Shown here one piece after another: positions 18,347 to 25,442 of a stretch of DNA of 64,000 nucleotides. This stretch comes from JAXDMK01 sp963765955 (GTDB lineage Bacteria > Actinomycetota > Acidimicrobiia > Acidimicrobiales > AC-14). The translations under genes and the position numbers were made by a program. The DNA is taken from contig CAVXYA010000008.1 in assembly GCA_963765955.1 (NCBI GenBank), positions 1-64,000 of the forward strand. The letters run 5' to 3'. A model generated the notes under the pieces. The model was not told where the DNA came from. It saw only the letters and a program-made list of their open reading frames with translations, and searched no databases. How positions within the stretch are numbered: position 1 is the first letter of the stretch; the number at the start of each line of letters is the position of its first letter.

Positions 18347-19381
18347 ATGCACAGAATTGCTAGGCGTGGTCCGTCCCGTGGGCTCGTGCTGGGGGCAATA
18401 GCGGTGGTGCTCCTGACGGCCTGCGGCGACGACGGCGACGACGAGTCCGCTGCTCCGGCAGCACCCACCACCGTGAACCTGCTCGCCGGCGTCAACGACC
18501 AGCAGGACCCTAACATCGCCATCCTCGAGTTCTTGCCCGAGTCGACGACGATCCAGACCGGGGCGACCGTCGAGTGGAAGTTCAGCGGTCCCGAGCCCCA
18601 CACCGTCACCTTCCTGGCCCCCGGTCAGACGGCGCCGTCGCCGGAGTCCGCGGAAGCCCGGGCACTCTTCGCGCCGAGCACGCCGCCGCTCACCAACTAC
18701 GACGGCACCGCCCTGGCCAACTCGGGTCTCCGGCCGCTGGGTCCGACGCCCGCCGACCCCTTCCGCCTTACGTTCCCCCAGGCGGGTGCCTACGACTACG
18801 TGTGCATCATCCACCCGCTCATGACCGGCACCATCACCGTGGCCGGCGAGGGCGCCGCCGTCGACAGCCAGGCCGACATCAACGAGCGGGCCGACGCCGA
18901 GTTGAACCGGTGGCTCGACGAGGGCCGGGCGGCCAAGAAGAAGCTGGTGGAGACCGCACCCGTGCAGGTGAAGAACCCCGATAACACCACCACCTGGACC
19001 TACGAGATGGGCGTCACCACCGAGCACACCGACATCCTGGCGTTCGCCCCCGCCTCGGGTGAGGTCCGCCCCGGCGACAGCGTGACCTTCAAGAACAACA
19101 CCCTGGCGCCCCACACGGCAACGTTCGCCTCCGGAGGCCAAGTGCCGCCGGACCCGGAGGCTCCGGCCAACCTCGCCCCCACCGGGCCCCAACCCCTGAC
19201 GCTCATGACCACCGGCGGTCCCTTCAACACGGGCCTCCTCCCCCCGGCCGCGCCACCCAACGCCCCGCCGCCCGAGGCCGCCCGCAGCTTCACCTTCGTG
19301 ATCCCGTCCGCCGGCACCTATCCCTACGTGTGCGTCTTCCACGCTCCCAGCGGGATGGCGGGCTCGATCCTGGTGGCCTGA
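18347..19381 (+). CDS. double-cupredoxin lipoprotein
   Basis: 344 residues. Lipoprotein signal with lipobox (AVVLLTAC) then an acidic linker. Two plastocyanin/azurin-like domains: the first with GPEPHTVTFLAP and YDYVCIIHPLMTG, the second with LAPHTATFASGG and YPYVCVFHAPSGMAG. Each supplies His...Cys...His...Met in the order expected for a type 1 copper site. It should be a copper-binding electron carrier or copper sequestering protein on the outer face of the membrane. No redox enzyme is adjacent, so the partner is unknown. Both domains are long-looped relative to plastocyanin. Confidence 0.85.
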   Translation: MHRIARRGPSRGLVLGAIAVVLLTACGDDGDDESAAPAAPTTVNLLAGVNDQQDPNIAILEFLPESTTIQTGATVEWKFSGPEPHTVTFLAPGQTAPSPESAEARALFAPSTPPLTNYDGTALANSGLRPLGPTPADPFRLTFPQAGAYDYVCIIHPLMTGTITVAGEGAAVDSQADINERADAELNRWLDEGRAAKKKLVETAPVQVKNPDNTTTWTYEMGVTTEHTDILAFAPASGEVRPGDSVTFKNNTLAPHTATFASGGQVPPDPEAPANLAPTGPQPLTLMTTGGPFNTGLLPPAAPPNAPPPEAARSFTFVIPSAGTYPYVCVFHAPSGMAGSILVA

Positions 19382-19403
19382 CCGGCCGCTCGTTCTGAGG
19401 CGT

Positions 19404-19428
19404 GGCCCGCCCGGCAAGGGGGCGGGCC
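19404..19428 (+). terminator. hairpin after cupredoxin gene
   Basis: Inverted repeat GGCCCGCC and GGCGGGCC with a 9-base loop, 22 bases past the stop codon. No U tract. Confidence 0.5.
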
Positions 19429-19493
19429 GCCCCTCAACTCGGTTTCAGGCGCAGCGGTTTCAGGCGCCGGGGTTTAGGTGCCCGGGATCGGGC

Positions 19494-19904
19494 TCAGGAC
19501 CAATTGGTGGTGCCCGATCCTTCGTAGTGGCAGTCGCACTGGCAGGAGAAGGCGTCGCCCGAACCGCCCATGAAGGCGGCCCACCATTCCCGGCAGTCGC
19601 CGTGGCGACCGGCCAGGCAGGCGCTGCTGGTGGGCTTCAGGCCCACCAGGGCCACCCCCGCGGCGGAGAAGATGAGGGCGGCGAAGGCGGCCACCGTCAG
19701 CCGGCTGCGGCCCTTGGCCGGGCAGTCCTCGAACGGCCGGATCAGGCCCTCCACGGGGGCGGTCAGGTCCTTGGGGTCACCGCCGAAGAGCGGCGCCTCG
19801 CAGTCGATGGTGTCGGCGAACGAGTACGGGAGCATCGTGTAGCCGACCGCGGCCAGCAACAGCATGATCACGAAGACAGGGACGAGTTTCTGTTGCTTGG
19901 TCAA
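19494..19904 (-). CDS. two-helix membrane protein with Cys-rich tail
   Basis: About 136 residues from a TTG start (TKQQKLVPVFVIMLLLAAVG). Two membrane segments (near residues 8-25 and 70-90) enclose a ~45-residue loop with two Cys; the C-terminus has a cluster CLAGRHGDCREWW and FSCQCDCHYEG, six Cys and two His in ~40 residues, enough for a zinc or iron-sulfur site or disulfides. Lies directly after asd (28 bases) on the same strand, so it may be the last gene of the lysC-asd operon. Family not recognised. Confidence 0.6.
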   Translation of the reverse strand: MTKQQKLVPVFVIMLLLAAVGYTMLPYSFADTIDCEAPLFGGDPKDLTAPVEGLIRPFEDCPAKGRSRLTVAAFAALIFSAAGVALVGLKPTSSACLAGRHGDCREWWAAFMGGSGDAFSCQCDCHYEGSGTTNWS

Positions 19905-19932
19905 GGGGCCCCCGAGATCGCCGGTCGGACGT

Positions 19933-20955
19933 TCAGGACTTGGTGAGCGCTTCTGCGATCTGGATGGCGTTGAGCGCCGCCCCTTTTCGCAGGTTGTCGC
20001 CGCACAGGAACAGGGCGAGGCCGTTCTCGGCCCCCGGGTCACGTCGGATCCGTCCCACGTAGGTGGGGTCGTTGCCGGCTGCGGCCAGTGGCGTGGGGAC
20101 GTCGGCCAGGGTGACGGCCGCCGCCGACGCCAGGATCTGGCGGGCCCGCTCAGGTGAGAGCGGGCGCTCGAACTCGAGGTTCAGAGAGAGGGAGTGGCCG
20201 GTGTAGACGGGCACCCGCACGCAGGTGCACGAGACCGCCAGGCCGGGGATCTCGAGGATCTTGCGGCTCTCGTTGCGGAGCTTCTGCTCCTCGTCGGTCT
20301 CCCCCGATTCGTCGTCGACGACCCGCCCGGCGAGGGGGATGACGTTGAAGGCGATGGGGGCGACGAAGGCCTCGGGCGAGGGGAACTCGACGCCCGCGGA
20401 GCCGGAAAGGGCCAGCTCCTGGGCCCGTCCGCCGACGTTGGCCGTTTGCTTGTCGAGCTCGGCCACCCCCTTGAGACCGGCGCCGGAGACGGCCTGGTAG
20501 GTGCTGGCCACCACCCGGCGCAGCCCCGCCTCGAGGTGCAGGGGCTTGAGCACGGGCATGGCGACCATGGTGGTGCAGTTGGGGTTGGCCACGATGCCCT
20601 TGGGGATGTGGGCCAGGGCGTGGGGGTTGACCTCGGCCACCACCAGGGGCACGTCTGGGTCCGATCGCCACGCCGACGAGTTGTCGACCACGATGGCGCC
20701 GGTCTCGGCCACCCGGGGGGCCAGGGCCCGGGATACGCCCGCCCCGGCGGAGAACAGGACGATGTCGAGGCCGCGGTAGTCGGCCGTCCCCGCCTCTTCG
20801 ACGACGACCTCGCCGTCGCCCCACGGCAGTGACCGGCCCGCGGAACGGGCGCTGGCGAACAGGCGCAGCTGGTCGACGGGGAACCGGCGCTCGGCCAGCA
20901 GGGTGCGCATGACCCCCCCGACCAGGCCGGTCGCGCCGACGACGCCCACGTTCAT
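19933..20955 (-). CDS. asd: aspartate-semialdehyde dehydrogenase
   Basis: 340 residues. Reduces aspartyl phosphate to aspartate semialdehyde with NADPH, the branch point to lysine/diaminopimelate, threonine and methionine. NADP motif VGVVGATGLVGGVMRTLL at the N-terminus, catalytic Cys in ANPNCTTMVAMPVLKPL, STYQAVSGAG and the substrate-binding/His region CTCVRVPVYTGHSLSLNLEF. Full length and intact. Starts 20 bases after the stop of lysC, as in the conserved actinobacterial lysC-asd operon. Confidence 0.95.
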   Translation of the reverse strand: MNVGVVGATGLVGGVMRTLLAERRFPVDQLRLFASARSAGRSLPWGDGEVVVEEAGTADYRGLDIVLFSAGAGVSRALAPRVAETGAIVVDNSSAWRSDPDVPLVVAEVNPHALAHIPKGIVANPNCTTMVAMPVLKPLHLEAGLRRVVASTYQAVSGAGLKGVAELDKQTANVGGRAQELALSGSAGVEFPSPEAFVAPIAFNVIPLAGRVVDDESGETDEEQKLRNESRKILEIPGLAVSCTCVRVPVYTGHSLSLNLEFERPLSPERARQILASAAAVTLADVPTPLAAAGNDPTYVGRIRRDPGAENGLALFLCGDNLRKGAALNAIQIAEALTKS

Positions 20956-20975
20956 GCCGGACACGCTACCGGACG

Positions 20976-22196
20976 TCAACTCGGCGGGGTCTCGAGCTCG
21001 AAGCGGTCGTGGAGGGCCCGCACGGCCCGGTCGACGTCCTGGCCCCGCACCACGCAGCTGATCCGGATGGACGAGGTGGAGATCATCTCGATGTTCACGC
21101 CCTCGTCGGCCAGGGCCTCGAACATGGTGGCGGCCACGCCGGGGTGGGTCTTCATCCCCGCCCCGATCAGGCTGATGCGGCCGATGTCGGGGTCGGCGAA
21201 CACCTCGGTGGCGCCGATCTCGCCCGCCATCTTCTCGGTGACCCGCCGGGCGGCGGTGAGATCGGCCTTGGGCAGGGTGAAGGAGATGTCGGTGACGCCC
21301 CGCAGCGACACGTTCTGCTCGATCATGTCGACGTTCACCGCCTCGTCGGCGAGGGCCCGGAACAGGCGGGCGGCGATGCCCGGCTTGTCGGGTACCCCGA
21401 CCACGGTGACCTTGGCCTCGGACAGGTCGTGGGTGACCCCCGAGATGATCGCCTTCTCCACGTCTTCCTCCTTGCGGACCCAGGTGCCTGGCGCCCAGGT
21501 GAAGCTCGATCGGACGTGCAGGGCCACGCCATGGTTCCGGGCGAACTCGACCGAGCGCAGGGCCAGCACCTTGCCACCGGTGGCGGCCAGCTCGAGCATC
21601 TCCTCGTACGACACCGAGGCCAGCCGGCGGGCGTTGGGCACGACCCTGGGATCGGCGGTGTAGACGCCGTTGACGTCGGTGTAGATCTCGCAGGAGTCGG
21701 CGCCGAGGGCGGAGGCCAGGGCCACCGCGGTGAGGTCGGACGCCCCCCGTCCCATGGTGGTGATCTCCTTGTCGACCGACACGCCCTGGAAGCCGGCGAC
21801 CACCACCACGTGGCCGAGGGCCAGCCCGTCTCGCAGCCGGTCGGCCCGGACCTCGATGATCTTGGCTTTGCCGTGGGTGGAGTCGGTGACGATGCCGGCC
21901 TGGCTGCCGGTGAACGACGTGGCGTGGACGCCCATGTCGTGGATGGCCATGCACAGCAGGGCCATGGAGATGCGTTCGCCGGCGCTGATCAGCATGTCGA
22001 GCTCGCGCAGGTGGGGCTCGGGGGAGACGTCGTGGGCCAGGCGGAGCAGGCTGTCGGTGGTCTTGCCCATGGCGCTGACCACCACGACCAGGTCGTGGCC
22101 TTGGCGCTTGGTGTGCACCACGTGCTCGGCCACGGCCCGGATGCGATCGGCGTCGGCGACCGAGGTGCCGCCGTACTTCTGGACCACGAGACTCAT
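20976..22196 (-). CDS. lysC: aspartate kinase
   Basis: 406 residues. Phosphorylates aspartate in the first step of the aspartate-family pathway. Kinase domain with VVQKYGGTSVADADRI, VVVVSAMGKTTDSLL, TTMGRGASDLTAVALASAL and CEIYTDVNGVYTADPR; two C-terminal ACT domains (VVGVPDKPGIAARLFRALAD and ISLIGAGMKTHPGVAATMFE) that normally give feedback inhibition by lysine and/or threonine. First gene of lysC-asd. No lysine riboswitch is visible in the 100-base gap to the divergent cyclophilin gene. Confidence 0.96.
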   Translation of the reverse strand: MSLVVQKYGGTSVADADRIRAVAEHVVHTKRQGHDLVVVVSAMGKTTDSLLRLAHDVSPEPHLRELDMLISAGERISMALLCMAIHDMGVHATSFTGSQAGIVTDSTHGKAKIIEVRADRLRDGLALGHVVVVAGFQGVSVDKEITTMGRGASDLTAVALASALGADSCEIYTDVNGVYTADPRVVPNARRLASVSYEEMLELAATGGKVLALRSVEFARNHGVALHVRSSFTWAPGTWVRKEEDVEKAIISGVTHDLSEAKVTVVGVPDKPGIAARLFRALADEAVNVDMIEQNVSLRGVTDISFTLPKADLTAARRVTEKMAGEIGATEVFADPDIGRISLIGAGMKTHPGVAATMFEALADEGVNIEMISTSSIRISCVVRGQDVDRAVRALHDRFELETPPS

Positions 22197-22296
22197 CGAC
22201 CGACACCCACGGACAACAGTGTGGCCGCTCGCCCGGCCGTCTCGCGCCGGTTCCGGGAGGCGGGGGCAAAACCCGGTGGCACTACGGTGGCTCGAC

Positions 22297-23137
22297 GTGT
22301 CCCCCAAGTCGAAGGTGAGGAAGAAGCCGCCCAAGCACCGCAACGCCAGCCCCCGCGCCCGCCAGGCGGCCATCGAGGCCGGTCACAAGGCCAAACGGCG
22401 GCGGTGGAGCGTGGCCGCCGTCTTGCTGATCGCGATCATCGTGTTCGGCATGTCCCAGGTGATCGGCGAAGGCGGGGGCGACTCCGACGTCGAGACGGCG
22501 GCGTCCACCACCGTGCCCGGCGCAACGATCGCCGGTGAGCCTGCCCACGCCCGCCGCCGGCGCCACCATCGAGGGCGACACCCCCTGCCCGAGCGCCGAC
22601 GGGTCGTCGCCCCGCACCACCCGCTTCGCCAAGCCCCCGCCGACCTGCATCGTTGCGTCCAAGACGTACGTGGCCGAGATGCAGACCTCGAAGGGCCTCA
22701 TCACCATCGCCCTCGACCCCCAGGCCGCCCCCCAGACGGTGAACAACTTCGTGGTCCTGGCCCGCTACCACTACTTCGACACCCTGCCCTTCCACCGCAT
22801 CGTCACCGACTTCGTCATCCAAGGGGGTTCCCCGGATGCGTCGGGCAACGGCAACCCGGGCTACAAGTTCGCCGACGAGGTGCCCGCCGCCGCCTCGGCC
22901 TACCAGCCGGGGTCGCTGGCCATGGCCAACTCCGGACCCGACACCAACGGCAGCCAGTTCTTCATCGTCGTCAACCCCGCGCCCCTCGAGGCCCTCTACT
23001 CGCTGTTCGGCCAGGTCACTGGCGGTATGGACGTCGTCCAGGCCATCGACGCGGCCGGCACTCCCGACACCGACCCCAATTCCGGCAAGCCGACGGAGGT
23101 CGTCACCATCCAGACCGTCACGATCAAGGAGCTATGA
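22297..23137 (+). CDS. membrane-anchored cyclophilin-type peptidyl-prolyl isomerase (one frameshift)
   Basis: About 280 residues. Strongly basic N-terminus (KSKVRKKPPKHRNASPRARQ), one membrane helix (VAAVLLIAIIVFGMSQVIG), a Thr/Ala linker, then a cyclophilin domain with NNFVVLARYHYFDTLPFHRI, DFVIQGGSPDASG and GSLAMANSGPDTNGSQFFIV. The isomerase domain should lie outside the membrane and help fold exported proteins. The frame breaks in the linker near 22540 by one base. GTG start. Its stop overlaps the ATG of the next cyclophilin (ATGA), implying coupling. Confidence 0.85.
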
Positions 23138-23697
23138 ACCCAGTGCCTACCGAATGTCCCCCCGCCGACGGATCTGCGCCCAAGACGCAACGCTTCAAGG
23201 GCCAGCCCCCGATGTGCATCGACCCGGCCAAGCGGTACACGGCCACCATGGAGACCACCAAGGGGACGATGGTGATCGCCCTCGACCCGATCGGCGCCCC
23301 CAAGACGGTCAACAACTTCGTCGTCCTGGCCCGGTACCACTACTACGACGGGGTGAGCTTCCACCGGATCATCCCCGGGTTCGTCATCCAGGGCGGCGAC
23401 CCCGAAGGCACCGGTCGGGGCGGTCCCGGCTACCGGTTCGAGGACGAGCTGCCCCAGCGGGGCCGCTACGAGATCGGCTCCTTGGCCATGGCCAACGCCG
23501 GCCCCAACACCAACGGGAGCCAGTTCTTCATCATCTCCGGGCCCCAGGGGGCGGGCCTGCCGCCCAGCTACTCCCTGTTCGGCAAGGTGGTGTCCGGGAT
23601 CGAGGTGGTGCAGGCCCTCAACGCGGTCGGCACCCCCGGCCCGGGCACGCCCAAGGAGAAGGTCGGCATGATCTCGGTGACGATCTCCGAGGAATAG
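23134..23697 (+). CDS. cyclophilin-type peptidyl-prolyl isomerase, cytoplasmic paralogue
   Basis: 187 residues, no signal or membrane helix. Cyclophilin core with NNFVVLARYHYYDGVSFHRI, GFVIQGGDPEGTGRGGPGYR, GSLAMANAGPNTNGSQFFII and SYSLFGKVVSGIEVVQALN; catalytic Arg (FHRI) and QFF residues are present. It shares with its upstream neighbour the short preamble CPPADGSAPKTQRF, like CPSADGSSPRTTRF there, so the pair arose by tandem duplication. One copy is anchored and one is soluble, suggesting division between compartments. Confidence 0.92.
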   Translation: MNPVPTECPPADGSAPKTQRFKGQPPMCIDPAKRYTATMETTKGTMVIALDPIGAPKTVNNFVVLARYHYYDGVSFHRIIPGFVIQGGDPEGTGRGGPGYRFEDELPQRGRYEIGSLAMANAGPNTNGSQFFIISGPQGAGLPPSYSLFGKVVSGIEVVQALNAVGTPGPGTPKEKVGMISVTISEE

Positions 23698-23773
23698 CGG
23701 AACGAACCGGCCGCGGTCTTCGTCAGAGCTGGAGAACCGGGCGGGTGGTCGCCCTCTGACGAAGGGAAGGCGG

Positions 23774-24214
23774 ATGAGGCGCATGCGGTTGGCACGGGTG
23801 GCCCTGGTCGCAGTGGGCATGGCGGTGGCCGTCGCCGGGTGCGGCCGGGCCGAGGCGCGTATGTGCGGGACCTCTCGTGGGGCCGAGTTCTGCCTGGTCG
23901 AGAGCGGCCGGGACCTCAAGACCACGGGCCACGGCTTCCGGCCCGACTCCGAGGTGCGCGTCGTCGTCGACGACCGAGAAGCGCCTCCCGGCCCCGCCCC
24001 CCTGCTCGCCGGCCCGGACGGCAAGTTCCCCGCTCCGGGGCAGGGGTCATGGGTGAACAGGGGCCCGAGCCCGCAACGGGTGAGGGTCACCGGGACGACG
24101 CCGAGCGGCGCGGAGGCCGTGTTCGAGTTCACCGTCCCTGCCGCGCCGGCGCTGGGCCGCGACAGTGGTCCTAATGGGCTGGGAGCCCCTCCAGGCCCGT
24201 CTGCTCGCCGTTGA
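23774..24214 (+). CDS. small lipoprotein
   Basis: 146 residues. Signal peptide with lipobox (VAVAGC at the N-terminus) then a single Ig-like or beta-sandwich-like region: GHGFRPDSEVRVVVDDREA, GPSPQRVRVTGTTPSGAEAV. Two Cys (CGTSRGAEFC) may form a disulfide. The 3' end overlaps the end of the convergent S51-like gene by 44 bases. The last ~20 residues (Pro/Gly/Arg-rich) overlap that gene and are less certain. No specific function recognised. Confidence 0.65.
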   Translation: MRRMRLARVALVAVGMAVAVAGCGRAEARMCGTSRGAEFCLVESGRDLKTTGHGFRPDSEVRVVVDDREAPPGPAPLLAGPDGKFPAPGQGSWVNRGPSPQRVRVTGTTPSGAEAVFEFTVPAAPALGRDSGPNGLGAPPGPSARR

Positions 24215-24839
24215 CGAACACCACCGCGGTGCCGGCGCCGGCGACCGACCACGCCCCGTCCGGGTCGCAGACCAGGGCCGTCTGCTCGTCGACGCCCACC
24301 ACGGCCAGGCCGGCCGGCGCCAGGTGGATGGTGCGGCGGGCCTTCTCCGGCGACCAGGTGTCGTGGTGGGGGATGATCGTGAGGCCCGACACCAGGCCCA
24401 GGCCCACGGTGAATGCGCCGCCCCGCATGTCGACCATGGGGTCGCAGAGCACCATGGCCCCGGCCGACGACGCGGCCAGCACCGCCCCGCCCTGCCAGGC
24501 CGCCACCAGGGCGTCCCACACGTCGGAGTCCTTGAGCACCGACCGCAGGTGCATGGGCGAACCGCCGGACAGGTAGATGAACCGGGCCTCCCGCACCACG
24601 GCCGCGTTGGCCTCGTCGACGGCGTCGGCCCGCCGCAGCACCATGAGACCCCGGGCCTTGCCCCCCAGGCGGGCGAAGTGGGCGACCGCCGTCTCCACCG
24701 ACCGCTCGGGGTGCTCGTAGGCGGCTGCGGTGGGCAGGACGAGCACCTCGGCGTCGCCGCTGGCGTCGAGCAGGTCGCGATCGAACGTGCAGCCCTCCCG
24801 CCATTCGCCCCCGCCCACCAGCGCCAACGGTCCGTTCAT
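24171..24839 (-). CDS. peptidase S51-like (cyanophycinase / class I amidotransferase-like) protein
   Basis: 222 residues. N-terminus GPLALVGGGEWREGCTFDRD, middle EARFIYLSGGSPMHLRSVLK, nucleophile elbow ASSAGAMVLCDPM (Ser in the S-A-G-A motif), then GLGLVSGLTIIPHHDTWSPE with the expected His, and VVGVDEQTALVC. This is the layout of dipeptidase E / cyanophycinase, which cleaves after Asp. Without cyanophycin synthetase nearby, a general aspartyl-peptidase role is more likely. Compare the larger S51-like fusion at 43945. Confidence 0.8.
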   Translation of the reverse strand: MNGPLALVGGGEWREGCTFDRDLLDASGDAEVLVLPTAAAYEHPERSVETAVAHFARLGGKARGLMVLRRADAVDEANAAVVREARFIYLSGGSPMHLRSVLKDSDVWDALVAAWQGGAVLAASSAGAMVLCDPMVDMRGGAFTVGLGLVSGLTIIPHHDTWSPEKARRTIHLAPAGLAVVGVDEQTALVCDPDGAWSVAGAGTAVVFVNGEQTGLEGLPAH

Positions 24840-24884
24840 GGCGGGAGAACCTAACCCACCGCCCCGAGCCGTCAGACTGGGCCG

Positions 24885-25265
24885 GTGGAGTCGGAGCTGG
24901 TCGTGGGCCCGGTGCCGGGCAAGGGGCGGGGCGTCCGGGCGCCCCGGCCCTACCGGCGCTACGAGGTCGTCGCCTCGGCGTCGGTGGTGGTGCTCTCGGC
25001 CGACGACTGGGCCGCTGTCGAGGGCACGGTCCTGGGCCAGTACGCCTTCCGGTGGGGCGAAGGAGACGAGCGGGCGCTGGCCCTGAGCCCGGCCTCGTTC
25101 TTCAACCACTCGTTCACGCCCAACACCTGTCCCAAGCTCCTGCTGGACGACCTCCGCATCGACTTCCTGGCCATGGACGAGATCGACACCGGCGACGAGC
25201 TGACGTTCAACTACAACGGCCGACCCTCGGACCGCTCCCCCCTCTGGTTCACGGCCGAGGAGTAG
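24885..25265 (+). CDS. SET-domain protein
   Basis: 126 residues from a GTG start. The fold order of a minimal SET domain is visible: GPVPGKGRGVRAPRPYRRYE (G-x-G motif), a central strand region, SPASFFNHSFTPNTCPKLLL (the N-H-S cofactor motif) and DEIDTGDELTFNYNG (ELxFNY motif with the catalytic Tyr). Bacterial SET proteins are probable protein lysine methyltransferases using S-adenosylmethionine; targets are unknown. Pre-SET and post-SET cysteines are absent. Divergent from the S51-like gene, 45 bases apart. Confidence 0.8.
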   Translation: MESELVVGPVPGKGRGVRAPRPYRRYEVVASASVVVLSADDWAAVEGTVLGQYAFRWGEGDERALALSPASFFNHSFTPNTCPKLLLDDLRIDFLAMDEIDTGDELTFNYNGRPSDRSPLWFTAEE

Positions 25266-25274
25266 CGGCAGCCG

Positions 25275-25442
25275 TCAGTCCCAGGCCTCCCATCGCCACG
25301 ACCCAACGTCGGGCGGGGCGGGCGCCTCGTCCACTCCCGGCTCGAACAGGGTGGCGGCCAGGGCGACGGCGATGGCGATCACCTCCGGCGGGACGATGTC
25401 CGTCCGGCTCGTCCCGGGCTGCTCAGAGGGGGACGTTGCCAT
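25275..25442 (-). CDS. acyl-CoA carboxylase epsilon-like small subunit
   Basis: 55 residues starting with ATG inside the 3' end of the carboxyltransferase gene (20-base overlap). The core PPEVIAIAVALAATLFEP is a single amphipathic helix, followed by a Pro-rich spacer and a tryptophan tail GSWRWEAWD. This helix plus terminal Trp layout matches AccE/PccE epsilon peptides, which bind the beta subunit and stimulate actinobacterial acyl-CoA carboxylases. The overlap and position right after the beta gene support it; the assignment rests on pattern and context. Confidence 0.65.
   Translation of the reverse strand: MATSPSEQPGTSRTDIVPPEVIAIAVALAATLFEPGVDEAPAPPDVGSWRWEAWD

Noticed and set aside
22197..22296. 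Lysine riboswitch upstream of lysC
   Set aside because: The gap to the divergent gene is only 100 bases, too short for a lysine riboswitch, and no motif is visible.
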